Made by a program: the position numbers and the translations under genes
The notes under the pieces: model-generated
What the model was told of the DNA's origin: nothing
What the model saw: only the letters and a program-made list of their open reading frames with translations
The model's database searches: none
NCBI GenBank assembly: GCA_027366035.1
Contig: DAHXLK010000029.1
Location: forward strand, 1-37,067
DNA length: 37,067 bases
Source: Chlamydiota bacterium
GTDB lineage: Bacteria > Chlamydiota > Chlamydiia > Chlamydiales > SM23-39
Direction of reading: 5' to 3'
Shown: one piece after another, positions 14,885 to 23,024 of the stretch
How the letters are laid out: every line of letters starts with the position of its first letter
How positions within the stretch are numbered: position 1 is the stretch's first letter

Positions 14885-15198
14885 GTACAAAAATTGCTAA
14901 TTTTATCAAATAAAGCGAGTTTCGAAAGAAGTCTAATAAATATTTTACTTGTAATTTATTCAAATATTTTCTATTTCTTTAATAGACTTAAGCATTTACA
15001 ACTTCACAGAGACCGTGGAAACAATGGTAAAATTTTAACCAAATGGGAAATCGAAACAGTCCCTTTCATGCGGGGACTCTTTTATAAATCCGGAGGGGCG
15101 GATTCTACCTGTTTGTTTATTTTTAATTTAATAATTATATTTAATTAAATTAATAGTTTTGATATAATTAATATAATAAAAAAGGATATATAATTTAT
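14885..15198. other. AT-rich intergenic region
   Basis: No gene is seen. It holds a PAL-A fragment (15011-15063), a small GTCCC/GGGAC hairpin with a short T-run formed at that fragment's end (15059-15083), and a very AT-rich stretch from 15119 with two TATAAT boxes (within 15162-15180) just before the start of the orphan gene, where promoter activity is likely. Confidence 0.5.
15011..15063 (-). repeat. PAL-A fragment (copy 5)
   Basis: Only the terminal part of one arm remains, from GACCGTGGAAACAATGGTAA to ATCGAAACAGTCCC, in inverted orientation. Confidence 0.8.
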
Positions 15199-15885
15199 AT
15201 GACGGTAAGTTTTAATGGTGATCAAATAGTTTATTCATTTGAAAGCAGGAAGCGAGCTTGGGAAAAAACCCTAGCTTCTTGTGTACTAAAGGATAATAGA
15301 AAAGAAATACTTCCTATTGCTTCCGCTCCAAACGCTTCCTTACTTCAAAAAATCAAAGCTATTGTGTCCAGAATTTTTTTCGGAGAAAAATATAGGTATC
15401 AAATTTTTCTTAAACCGGAAATTTCCGGTTTAAATAAACTTGAAAGTTTAAATATTATTAATAGTGAAGAAAAAATGCAGATTATCCAACAGATTTTTCC
15501 TACTACTCAGGCTTTAAAAAAAACTAAACAAGCCCTATTAGAGGATTTCCCTTTTACCGGAGAACTGGTCGTCTTGGATAACACGTATCGTCCGTTCCTT
15601 ATTAGCAAAATACAGGATGGTGTTTATAGTGTCCAAGTTTCAACCAATGCATATAATATGAGCATACTTGATATCTGTAGGAAATTTTCAAAGCTAGTGA
15701 AGTGTAGTTCTCTATTTTACAATGATACATCCATTGAGAAGACCTATTTACCTTGTCCCCAAATCTCCTTTTCTGTCTCTCAGCAAGAGATAAATGCATT
15801 TGTGACTCAGTTAGGAGAGGATAACCTGAACCTATTACCTCAAGAGGCAATAACACAGTTACAAAACTTTATAAATCGTTCGTAA
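15199..15885 (+). CDS. orphan protein, candidate accessory/effector gene
   Basis: A 228-residue soluble protein with no recognised domain, signal peptide or membrane helix. A basic, helical first third (residues 15-65, LLQKIKAIVSRIFFGEKYRY) is followed by mixed strands and helices, with VLDNTYRPFLISKIQDGVYSVQVS in the middle and a helical end. Base composition is poorer in G+C than its neighbours. Its upstream region is extremely AT-rich with duplicated TATAAT boxes, and AAAAAGGA stands about 15 bases before the ATG. Palindromic elements lie on both sides (PAL-B and a PAL-A fragment upstream, an interrupted PAL-A downstream). Genes of this kind in chlamydiae are often lineage-specific secreted proteins, but nothing in the sequence proves secretion. 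Confidence 0.7.
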   Translation: MTVSFNGDQIVYSFESRKRAWEKTLASCVLKDNRKEILPIASAPNASLLQKIKAIVSRIFFGEKYRYQIFLKPEISGLNKLESLNIINSEEKMQIIQQIFPTTQALKKTKQALLEDFPFTGELVVLDNTYRPFLISKIQDGVYSVQVSTNAYNMSILDICRKFSKLVKCSSLFYNDTSIEKTYLPCPQISFSVSQQEINAFVTQLGEDNLNLLPQEAITQLQNFINRS

Positions 15886-15929
15886 TCCTCATCGCCCCAA
15901 GTTTAGGGACTACTGAGTTAGCTATCTAA

Positions 15930-16252
15930 GAGACTGTTGAAATCTCCCATTTGGTTAAAATTTTACCCTTGGCTGCCCCGGATTTGATCTTTTTAACTCA
16001 CCTTGCGCAATCCATGGTCCATGTAAAGCGCACTGCACTTCGATCAAGGAGCAGCTCTCTCGTCGGCCATAGAGCCATTTGGCTATGGCTTCCTCAAGAC
16101 CGCTAACGCTTCCACTCCCCGGACGAAGTTCGCTTGCGCTTCCATTGGACCATGGATTGCGTAAGGTGAGTTTTTAAAAGTGCTTATACCTTAGGATAAG
16201 TCACTTTCAAAAAAATCAAACCGACTTTGCAAGACTCAAATTTTAGTCTCAA
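15930..16252 (+). repeat. PAL-A copy 6, interrupted by PAL-B
   Basis: The left arm (GAGACTGTTGAAATCTCCCA to GATCTTTTTAA) lies at 15930-15996. The right arm resumes at 16171 (TTTTTAAAAGTGCTTATACC) and decays at about 16252 before the expected AACAGTCCC. The 174-bp PAL-B lies between. The gap of 373 bases between genes is fully accounted for by this nest. Confidence 0.9.
15997..16170 (+). repeat. PAL-B palindromic insertion element, copy 2 (nested in PAL-A)
   Basis: 174 bp, CTCACC to GGTGAG, same orientation as copy 1. Perfect 7-bp duplication TTTTTAA at 15990-15996 and 16171-16177. Intact PAL-A copies carry a single GATCTTTTTAAAAGTG at this point, which proves the empty site. The centre carries a small extra segment compared with the other two copies. 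Confidence 0.96.
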
Positions 16253-16258
16253 AGCGGG

Positions 16259-17218
16259 TTATCCCGGTTGTTGATTGATGAAAGAGACGGCTGCTTGAAG
16301 AGGAGGGATGGCTATGTCGGCAACCTTTGCCACTAAAGGGCCGAGATGACCACCCGGTTGTTCGTAAATCTTTACAGGAACATTTGCTGTTTGCAATTTC
16401 CCTACAAACTCCCTACCATCTTCACAAAGAGGTCGGTCCTCTTGACTTAAAACGCAAAAAGTCGGAGGAAAGTGGCCGGGATTCCCGAGAATGGGAGATG
16501 CGTAAGGGTTTTGGGCATCTTGAAGATTATTAAGATATTGCGTTGCGTACCAACGGACTAGATCTCTCCTAGCTGTTTTAGCAACAGTTTCGGTATTTTC
16601 TGCCGTAATAGCGATCTCATTATTATCTTGTCTTGTTAGCGTCCCCTCTCCGGTAAGATCGGGGGCCGGATTAATAAGTACCTGGGCGCTGATTTTTGGA
16701 CCATTGCGGTCATAAGCCATCAGGCTCAGACCCGAACACATATTTCCTCCGGCACTATCTCCTACTAAAATAATCCCTTTATCCGGCTCATTATTTATGG
16801 GATCGCGTTGAATCCATAGAAGAGCATCATAGCATTGTTCTAAAGGACCCGGAAATTTCCCATTAATTGGGTCATCTAAAGCGTTGAGATAGTCAGGAGC
16901 AACGACAATACGGCCGGTTTGAGCGCAGAGATAACGGGCTAGGTTTTCGTGGCCGCTTCCTCGAATCACCCAAGCTCCCCCATGAATAAAGAGGATAGGT
17001 GCTTTTTCTCCATGGCCGCTCTCCTGAGGAGTATAGAGCGAAAGAGAGGTTTTCCTCGTTTCTCTCTCAATAGTAATATTCTGAATTGTTTTTACGGCAC
17101 TTTGAATGCCTTCTGTAGAAGCAATCCGCGCATGAATCATGGCACGTATGCCTGCGGGCCCTTTTTCCCAAAAAGCACTTACATTTTGTCGTACTGCTTG
17201 CGCTGTTTCAATTTTCAT
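16259..17218 (-). CDS. alpha/beta hydrolase, hormone-sensitive-lipase family
   Basis: A 319-residue esterase/lipase-like enzyme. The oxyanion-hole motif is HGGAW (79-83), where HGGG is usual. The nucleophile is Ser155 in GDSAGG. The acid is probably Asp261 (SQEDRPLCEDG) and the base His291 (PGGHLGP), so the triad is complete. The family hydrolyses carboxylic esters; the substrate cannot be read. There is no signal peptide, so it is cytosolic unless exported by a specialised system. The gene stands alone between two direct PAL-A copies (15930 and 17342), and the decayed end of one copy lies six bases from its stop codon. Confidence 0.85.
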   Translation of the reverse strand: MKIETAQAVRQNVSAFWEKGPAGIRAMIHARIASTEGIQSAVKTIQNITIERETRKTSLSLYTPQESGHGEKAPILFIHGGAWVIRGSGHENLARYLCAQTGRIVVAPDYLNALDDPINGKFPGPLEQCYDALLWIQRDPINNEPDKGIILVGDSAGGNMCSGLSLMAYDRNGPKISAQVLINPAPDLTGEGTLTRQDNNEIAITAENTETVAKTARRDLVRWYATQYLNNLQDAQNPYASPILGNPGHFPPTFCVLSQEDRPLCEDGREFVGKLQTANVPVKIYEQPGGHLGPLVAKVADIAIPPLQAAVSFINQQPG

Positions 17219-17341
17219 AAAATTTTCACACGATTTTTTTTATTATATAATAAGGATACATTTTAAGTGTAATGCTAAATCTTGAAGAAGCCATATCATT
17301 TAATTTAAAAAAATTTTTTTAGATCAAAAATTACCTATTCC

Positions 17342-17505
17342 GGGGCTATTTCGACCTCCCGGTTGGTTAAAATTTTACCCTTGCTTCTCCGGATTTGATC
17401 TTTTTAAAAGTGTCTATGCCTTAGCAGGATAGGTCGCTTACAAAAAATCAAACCGGCTTTGCAAGGCTCAAATTTTTTGAACAAAGCTAAAGATTTCAAC
17501 AGCCC
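17342..17505 (+). repeat. PAL-A palindromic element, copy 7 (full)
   Basis: 164 bp with diverged ends (GGGGCTATTTCGACC to TTTCAACAGCCC). It fills much of the 398-base gap 17219-17616. The remainder of that gap is an AT-rich leader of the hydrolase gene (17219-17340) and the cdsZ promoter. Confidence 0.9.
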
Positions 17506-17557
17506 TTTTTAAGGAAGAGCTCGACATACGACGTTGGCTTCTTTTAAGAAATCACCC

Positions 17558-17585
17558 TTGCAACTTATCTAATACATCCTATAAA
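17558..17585 (+). promoter_or_regulatory. promoter of cdsZ
   Basis: TTGCAA (17558-17563) and TATAAA (17580-17585) are spaced by 16 bases. The cdsZ ATG is 31 bases downstream, with AGGATG as the ribosome-binding site. Confidence 0.5.
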
Positions 17586-17616
17586 GTTTTGTCATCAATA
17601 ATTTTAGGATGCCCTC

Positions 17617-18387
17617 ATGTTAGAATCTTTAAAAGTTATCTTACAGGTCCAAGAGCTTGATATGAAGATGATCCGGTTGATGCGGGTAAAAAGAGAGCGA
17701 CAAAAAGAGCTCGAGCATATCGATACGTTGCGGCAGGATTTAAAGCTGCAACTTGTGGAAAAAGAGAAAGAAATTTTTGAGCTTAACCGAAACATCATGC
17801 AACAAGAAGGGAAGATTGCAGAAATTGCTGATAAGATGAAAAAGCTCGAAGGTAAGCAAAACACAGTCAAAAAAGTCGATGAATTTAACGCCCTCACTCA
17901 AGAGATGACCTTATCTGAGAGAGAGAAAATTGCCACCGAGCAGATTGCCTCCGACCTTATTGATAAAAGAAATCTCGAAGAAGAGATCTTGCAAAAGATC
18001 AAAGACAGCCTGAAGCAGTCAGAAGAATCAAGCCGGAACCTAGAAACCGAAATCCTCTCTAGCATTAAGATGATCAATGAAGAAGGGAAAGGGTTAAAAG
18101 AAGAAAGAGAAAAACTGGCTAAATCGGCCGATCCTGAAGTGCTAAAAATCTATGAGCGTCTCCTTCGCAACAAAAAAGACCGAGTTGTTGTTCCTATCGA
18201 AAACCGCACCTGCAGCGGCTGCCATATCGCCTTAACTGCTCAGCATGAAAACCTTGTTCGAAAAGGAGAAAGGCTTATCTTTTGCGAACATTGCTCACGT
18301 ATTCATTACTGGATTGAAATTGAAGAGGTAGAAGTAGCGCAAGGATTAGGAAGCAAAAAACGGCGAAGACGTCTGGCAAATGTCTAA
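17617..18387 (+). CDS. cdsZ: coiled-coil zinc-ribbon protein, CdsZ (CT398) family
   Basis: A 256-residue protein. Residues 1-185 form a long coiled coil rich in Lys, Glu and Leu. A C-terminal zinc ribbon follows: C199-SG-C202 and C223-EH-C226 (NRTCSGCHIAL, IFCEHCSRIHYW). The end is basic (GSKKRRRRLANV). Length and layout match C. trachomatis CT398, reported to bind sigma-54 and type III secretion components. The role is therefore likely regulatory or linked to secretion; the link is from the family, not shown here. A recognisable promoter precedes it, and the RNase P RNA starts eight bases after its stop. Confidence 0.85.
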   Translation: MLESLKVILQVQELDMKMIRLMRVKRERQKELEHIDTLRQDLKLQLVEKEKEIFELNRNIMQQEGKIAEIADKMKKLEGKQNTVKKVDEFNALTQEMTLSEREKIATEQIASDLIDKRNLEEEILQKIKDSLKQSEESSRNLETEILSSIKMINEEGKGLKEEREKLAKSADPEVLKIYERLLRNKKDRVVVPIENRTCSGCHIALTAQHENLVRKGERLIFCEHCSRIHYWIEIEEVEVAQGLGSKKRRRRLANV

Positions 18388-18395
18388 AAAACTGT

Positions 18396-18742
18396 GAGGA
18401 AAAGCGAAGCAATCGCTGCCGAGAAATCGGGAGAGGAAAGTCTGGACTTCATAAGGAGAGGATACCAGAGAAAAACTGGGGGCCGTGAGGCTACGGAAAG
18501 TGCAACAGAAAACATTCCGCTAACGATATATAGTTAGACAGGCTGAAAATGCTGGCTTTAAGAGTCAGCCTCATTCAGGGTAACCTGAAGTGCTGCAAAC
18601 CCTATCTGAAGCAAGACCGATACAAAGTCGTTACATGTGTTCTCCGCACAAGACTTGACAGCTGGTCGCTTGAGGGTCTTAGAGATAAGACCCCTAGAGG
18701 AATGATTGCTATCATACAGAATCCGGCTTACTGCTTTTCCTC
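18396..18742 (+). ncRNA. rnpB: RNase P RNA
   Basis: The catalytic RNA that matures tRNA 5' ends, 347 bases. Conserved core pieces are in order: GAGAGGAAAGTCTGGACTTC (P3-P4 side), GGGGGCCGTGAGGCTACGGA with AAGTGCAACAGAAA, GGGTAACCTGAAGTGCTGCA, and near the end ACAGAATCCGGCTTA (P4 partner). P1 is GAGGAAAAGC (18396-18405) with GCTTTTCCTC (18733-18742). A T-run follows immediately, so P1's closing strand also lies at the termination site. It likely shares a transcript with cdsZ or uses a promoter inside its 3' end. Confidence 0.96.
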
Positions 18743-18750
18743 TTTTTTTC
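18733..18750 (+). terminator. terminator at the end of RNase P RNA
   Basis: The P1 strand GCTTTTCCTC is followed by seven T's (TCTTTTTTTC), a plausible intrinsic stop using RNA structure already in the molecule. Confidence 0.5.
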
Positions 18751-18758
18751 ATCATGGA

Positions 18759-18823
18759 GGGACTGTTTCGATCTCCCATTTGGTTCAAATTTTAACGGCA
18801 AAGCTAAAGATTTCAACAGTCCC
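18759..18823 (+). repeat. PAL-A, internally deleted 65-bp derivative (copy 8)
   Basis: Both ends are intact (GGGACTGTTTCGATCTCCCA ... AAAGATTTCAACAGTCCC), but the middle is missing. The join is at the AAATTTTAA shared by the two arms (TGGTTCAAATTTTAACGGC). It lies between rnpB and the xerC 3' end. Confidence 0.9.
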
Positions 18824-18846
18824 ATGGGAGATCGAAGTGAGTTCTA

Positions 18847-19716
18847 TTATGCTCTTGGATGAGCCTTATCATAAACTTCACGTTTGAGTTTGGAAGATAC
18901 GTGGGTATAGATAGTAGTTGTGGCTAAAGAAGCATGGCCTAGCAGCATCTGAATCGTTTTTAAATTCATCCCCTTCTCCAGCCAGTGGGTAGCGATAGTA
19001 TGGCGTATTGTATGGGGAGTAATTTTTTGCGAAAGGCCACTTTTCCTCAAATAATATTTAAAAAGCCGATCGACAGAACGGGAGGAGATCCTCCTTCCCG
19101 ATTTATTGAGAAAAATAGCAGAGGGATCTTTCTGTAGGCGATTGGGGTGGTGCAAATAGCGTGCGATCCACTCGGCGGCTGTCTTCGTAATTGGAGATAA
19201 CCTCACCTTCTTTCCCTTCCCGCGGACATGCAGGAGTAGAGTTTTGGCGTCATAGTCAGCTCGGTTAAGCCCCACTAGCTCGCTTAAGCGAAGTCCTGAA
19301 CTGTAAAAAAGTTCTAAAATAGCCCGGTTTCGTAGGCCAAGATAAGTAGCAGTATTGGGCTGGCTAAAGAGGAGCTCTACCTCAATATAACGGATAGTAA
19401 CCGGCAACTTTTTTTCCCGTTTAGGGCTAGCGATATCCTCCATCGGATTTTGGTCTATGATCTTATTTTTGAGGGCAAAAGCAAAAAAAGAGCGGAGGGT
19501 GGCTATTTTTCGCATAATCGTCCTAGAGCTCATCTTTTTTTCATAAAGATGGGAAAGAAAATGTCGGAGGATTTTTTTATCCACCTCCCCTTTTTGGGGT
19601 AAAAAATTTTTAAAATACTCCAAATCGGCAGTATAGGCTCTGAGAGTATGTTCAGAAAAATTTTTAACAATTTTTATATGATGTAAAAATCGTTCCATTG
19701 TCAATAAGAAATCCAT
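18847..19716 (-). CDS. xerC: tyrosine recombinase XerC
   Basis: A 289-residue site-specific recombinase expected to resolve chromosome dimers with XerD at dif. The N-terminal SAM-like DNA-binding domain covers about 5-90. The catalytic domain carries Arg143 (SSGLRLSELVG), Lys in RGKGKK (165-170), His235-x-x-Arg238 (TPHTIRHT), His261 (LLGHAS) and nucleophile Tyr270 (TTTIYTHV): all active-site residues are present. XerC is preferred over XerD from overall look and its short end, without certainty. ATG 19716 or the internal ATG at 19698 could be the start. It is divergent from abcF with 27 bases between starts. No dif site was found in the window. Confidence 0.85.
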   Translation of the reverse strand: MDFLLTMERFLHHIKIVKNFSEHTLRAYTADLEYFKNFLPQKGEVDKKILRHFLSHLYEKKMSSRTIMRKIATLRSFFAFALKNKIIDQNPMEDIASPKREKKLPVTIRYIEVELLFSQPNTATYLGLRNRAILELFYSSGLRLSELVGLNRADYDAKTLLLHVRGKGKKVRLSPITKTAAEWIARYLHHPNRLQKDPSAIFLNKSGRRISSRSVDRLFKYYLRKSGLSQKITPHTIRHTIATHWLEKGMNLKTIQMLLGHASLATTTIYTHVSSKLKREVYDKAHPRA

Positions 19717-19743
19717 ATGTTACCTTATTGTCCGCTTCTTATT

Positions 19744-21321
19744 ATGATTACTTTAGATAAGATTTCCAAAAAAATCGCCGGCAGAGTCCTTTTTGAAGAT
19801 GTCAGCGTCACTTTTTCTAACGGCTGTAGGTATGGTCTCACCGGACCCAACGGCGCCGGTAAATCGACCCTATTCAAAATCATCGTGAAATTAGAAGAAG
19901 CAACTAGCGGGAACGTCGTCGTCCCTGAAAAGATCGGCTTTTTAAAGCAAAATATCGAAGATTACAAAAACTCTACTGTCCTAGATACCGTCATTATGGG
20001 GAATGTTAGATTGTGGAAAGCTTTTGCAGAAAGAGAGGCCCTCTACGAAGGGGAAATGACTGATGCCGTAGGCTTGCGACTAGGGGAGTTAGAAGAGATC
20101 ATCGGAGAAGAAAATGGCTATACCGCCGAATCGGATGCCGAGATCCTCTTAGAAGGGATAGGAATCGAGAGAAATTACTATCCCGAACTGATGAAGACGA
20201 TCCCTACCGATAGGCAGTTTCGGGTCCTTTTATGCCAAGCACTATTTGGCAAACCGAAAGCCCTCTTATTGGATGAGCCTACTAACCATCTCGACCTCTC
20301 CTCAATCGGCTGGCTAGAGGAGTTTTTGAAAAACTATGGCGGGACCCTTATCGTTATCAGCCACGACCGCCATTTTTTAAATACGATCACCACCCACATC
20401 GCCGATATCGATTATGAGACCCTGATCATCTATCCGGGAAATTATGACGATATGCTGGTTGTCAAAACTTCGCTACGAGAACGAACTGAGATGGAGAATA
20501 AGGCTAAAGAAAAAAAAATTGCCCAGTTAAAAGAGTTTGTCGCTAAGTTTGGCGCAGGAACCAGGGCCTCCCAAGTTCAGTCACGGGTCCGAGAGATTCA
20601 AAGGTTGCAGCCACAAGAGCTTAAAAAATCCAATATCCAGCGCCCTTACATCCGATTCTACCCCCCTGAGAGGCAGCCCGGGCAAGTGGTTCTAAAAGCA
20701 GAAGAAATTGGTAAAGAATATGTAAAAAACCACCCTATTATCGGCCATTTTTCTTTAGAAATTCATCGAGGGGATAAAATTGCGGTTATTGGCAATAACG
20801 GACAAGGAAAGACAACGCTCCTTAAGATGCTGGCACAAAAACTCCTTCCCGATACCGGCTCTATCTCCTTAGGTCACCAAGTGAAAATCGGCTATTTTCC
20901 CCAAAGTCACCACGATGTCTTAGATAAACACTCTACAGGCACTCTCTTTGATTGGCTCAAAAATATACGACCCGGCATCTACGATAACGATGTCAGATCG
21001 GTCTTAGGCAAGCTCCTATTTACAGGAGATGATGCTTTCAAAAGCATCGCCGCCCTATCAGGTGGAGAAACTGCCCGTCTCATCTTAGCCTCTTTGATGT
21101 TAGATGAGCCTAACTTCCTCCTACTCGATGAACCCAACAACCATCTCGATTTAGAAGCTGTTTCGGCCCTTGCTTGGGGGTTAGAGGAATACAAAGGGAC
21201 TGCCATCTTAGCTACTCATGATAGGGAGCTTATCAACCAGTTTGCAAAAAAATTGATCCTTTTTGAAAATGGAAAAATTCGTGTATTCGACGGGACGTTA
21301 GATGAACTTTCAAAAACATAA
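19744..21321 (+). CDS. ABC-F ATPase, YbiT-like
   Basis: A 525-residue soluble protein with two ABC domains and no membrane part, the layout of ABC-F translation factors that act at the ribosomal E site. Domain 1: Walker A GPNGAGKST, Walker B LLLDEPTNHLD. Its signature is degenerate (IPTDRQFRVLLCQALF, where YbiT has an APGWKLRVLLAQ-type motif instead of LSGG). A charged linker (about 240-300) follows. Domain 2: GNNGQGKTT, LSGGETARL, LLLDEPNNHLD. The degenerate first signature and PGNYDDM point to the YbiT branch. ATG 19744 (MITLDKISKK) is the family start. It is first in the overlapping run abcF-trmH-folE-orf. Confidence 0.88.
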   Translation: MITLDKISKKIAGRVLFEDVSVTFSNGCRYGLTGPNGAGKSTLFKIIVKLEEATSGNVVVPEKIGFLKQNIEDYKNSTVLDTVIMGNVRLWKAFAEREALYEGEMTDAVGLRLGELEEIIGEENGYTAESDAEILLEGIGIERNYYPELMKTIPTDRQFRVLLCQALFGKPKALLLDEPTNHLDLSSIGWLEEFLKNYGGTLIVISHDRHFLNTITTHIADIDYETLIIYPGNYDDMLVVKTSLRERTEMENKAKEKKIAQLKEFVAKFGAGTRASQVQSRVREIQRLQPQELKKSNIQRPYIRFYPPERQPGQVVLKAEEIGKEYVKNHPIIGHFSLEIHRGDKIAVIGNNGQGKTTLLKMLAQKLLPDTGSISLGHQVKIGYFPQSHHDVLDKHSTGTLFDWLKNIRPGIYDNDVRSVLGKLLFTGDDAFKSIAALSGGETARLILASLMLDEPNFLLLDEPNNHLDLEAVSALAWGLEEYKGTAILATHDRELINQFAKKLILFENGKIRVFDGTLDELSKT

Positions 21322-22042
21322 GTTTCAGAAACTACCTTCCTCCTTGCAGCATCGAAAATGTGCCGAACTTCTCCGCCTCCTCTATGAAGAGTGGTTAGAA
21401 AATAATGAAGCGATTCCCCTGCAAGACAAGTATCGAAATTTCCTTAGCTGGATGTTGCTTAGCCCTTTTGAAATCTCTTCAATAAAAATCCTATCGGATC
21501 GTTACCATTGGCATCTTAATCAAGGGTCGATTTTACTCAAAGAACACAACCTCCTTCCCTCTATCCGAAGGGGAGATAGGGCCCCGAAAGAGGACTTTGC
21601 CCCTATCGCTATTTTTTTGGACAACCTCAGATCTGCTTACAATGTGGGAAGTATTTTGCGGACGACAGAAGCTTTGCGTATTGGAAGTCTATATTTTTCC
21701 GGCAGCACCCCTTTGATCGATAATCCCAAAGTGAAAAAGACTTCGATGGGGACAGACCGGCTCGTCCCTTGTTTTGCTAATAGTACGTTGTCTAAGCTAC
21801 CTCGTCCCTTTATCGCCCTTGAGACAGCAGAAGGAGCTTTCTCTGCCTCTTCCTTTATTTTCCCTGAGCAATTTACCCTGATACTTGGCAATGAAGAGGT
21901 CGGAATATCAGATGCTTCGTTGCAGCAGGTCAACTATTGTATCGATATCCCTTTGTTTGGGAGGAAAAACTCGATCAACGTAGCTTGTGCTTATGCGATA
22001 TGCGCTCAAGAGATTAGGAGGCAGCGTGCTCTCAGACGATGA
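21302..22042 (+). CDS. TrmH/SpoU family RNA 2'-O-methyltransferase
   Basis: A 246-residue SPOUT-fold enzyme that would methylate a ribose of tRNA or rRNA. The three family motifs are present in the C-terminal half: FLDNLRSAYNVGSILRTTEA, TLILGNEEVGIS and IPLFGRKNSINVACAYAICA, which build the knotted SAM site. The N-terminal 100 residues form a separate helical domain without a recognisable L30e-like motif. Its target nucleotide cannot be told. It starts 20 bases inside abcF and ends 17 bases inside folE, so the genes are translationally coupled. Confidence 0.85.
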   Translation: MNFQKHKFQKLPSSLQHRKCAELLRLLYEEWLENNEAIPLQDKYRNFLSWMLLSPFEISSIKILSDRYHWHLNQGSILLKEHNLLPSIRRGDRAPKEDFAPIAIFLDNLRSAYNVGSILRTTEALRIGSLYFSGSTPLIDNPKVKKTSMGTDRLVPCFANSTLSKLPRPFIALETAEGAFSASSFIFPEQFTLILGNEEVGISDASLQQVNYCIDIPLFGRKNSINVACAYAICAQEIRRQRALRR

Positions 22043-22658
22043 AAAAATAACCGTTATCGCAGAAAAATTTACCGGCATCTTAAAAGCCCTAGGCCTCGAC
22101 CCTGATTCCCCTTCTTTAAAAGAAACCCCCAAAAGGGTGGCTACTATGTATGTAAAAGAGATCTTTGTCGGGCTAAAAAAAGAGGCCTTCCCTAAACTTA
22201 CCTTTTCCGATTTTACCAAGCCTACCAGGTCCTCTTCTACTGTTGTGGTGAAAAATATCCAGCTAGTCAGCCACTGCGAACACCACTTTGTTCCCATGGT
22301 AGGAGTAGCGCACATCGCTTATCTCCCCAAGGATAAAGTGATCGGCCTTTCCAAGCTAAACCGTATCGCTAAATACTTTGCCAGCCGTCCCCAGCTGCAA
22401 GAAAGGCTTACCTGCCAGATCGCCGAATCGCTTGCCCACATACTTCAAACTCCCGATGTCGCCGTCTTTACCGAAATGTCCCATTTTTGTGTGCAAGGTA
22501 GGGGTGTTTTAGATAAAGAAAGTACGACAAGAGCCCACTTTCTCTTAGGGAGATTTGAATCGGACCCTTCCTTTCGCCAAGAGTTCTTGTGGTTTTTTCC
22601 CGAAGCAAGTATGAAAAAAAACTATGGAGAAACTTCCCAAAATAGCCGGTTGGCCTGA
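22026..22658 (+). CDS. folE: GTP cyclohydrolase I
   Basis: A 210-residue enzyme converting GTP to 7,8-dihydroneopterin triphosphate, the first step of folate synthesis. The zinc ligands are Cys84 and His87 (SHCEHHFVPMVG) and Cys155 (MSHFCVQGRGV), with the same spacing (3 and 71) as Cys110/His113/Cys181 of E. coli FolE. GLSKLNRIAKYFASRPQLQE is the usual core helix. The start is GTG 22026, because AGGAGG stands four bases before it; the open frame extends upstream into trmH without conservation. C. trachomatis is reported to lack a canonical folE and to use substitutes, so this copy marks a less reduced chlamydia. Confidence 0.93.
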   Translation: MLSDDEKITVIAEKFTGILKALGLDPDSPSLKETPKRVATMYVKEIFVGLKKEAFPKLTFSDFTKPTRSSSTVVVKNIQLVSHCEHHFVPMVGVAHIAYLPKDKVIGLSKLNRIAKYFASRPQLQERLTCQIAESLAHILQTPDVAVFTEMSHFCVQGRGVLDKESTTRAHFLLGRFESDPSFRQEFLWFFPEASMKKNYGETSQNSRLA

Positions 22659-23022
22659 CGACTATCCCAAAACCGACCCTAAGCCATCTTTAGTGCAATT
22701 CTACCAAGACCTTCTCGCCTTAGAGAAAAACCCCAAACTTGTGAAGAGTTCGGCCTGGCTCTCCAAATTTGCCAACAATGCAAGCCTGCTAGAGCAAAAA
22801 TTGGGGCAACAAAAAGAGCCCCCCCTTCTCTCCATTTATTCCTGGATACAAAATTCTCAAGAGTATGGCCAAAGCCTAAGCGATGCCCTCTTCGAAGCCG
22901 AAAGTCACAGGTTCAAAGCTCTTCAATCTTTTATGGAAAGATTTGTTCACAAAGATCACCAGGGGTATAAAGAGCTAGTGCGTGAGTGTGAGGTATACCT
23001 TAAAAAAATGCATACTCTTTGA
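22624..23022 (+). CDS. helical hypothetical protein at the end of the folE operon
   Basis: A 132-residue soluble protein starting MEKLPKIAGWPDDYP and mostly helical thereafter (ESHRFKALQSFMERFVHKDH; YKELVRECEVYLKKMHTL). There is no signal peptide, membrane helix or known motif. It overlaps folE by 35 bases in another frame, which is long for a coupled pair. Lack of stop codons over 132 codons and codon use like its neighbours support a real gene. It ends two bases from the stop of the convergent efflux operon, leaving no room for a separate terminator. Function unknown. Confidence 0.65.
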   Translation: MEKLPKIAGWPDDYPKTDPKPSLVQFYQDLLALEKNPKLVKSSAWLSKFANNASLLEQKLGQQKEPPLLSIYSWIQNSQEYGQSLSDALFEAESHRFKALQSFMERFVHKDHQGYKELVRECEVYLKKMHTL

Positions 23023-23024
23023 TA

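Noticed and set aside
18847-19716. Phage or integron integrase with an attachment site
   Set aside because: The protein looks like a chromosomal XerC next to housekeeping genes; no att-like direct repeats or cassette array is seen beside it.
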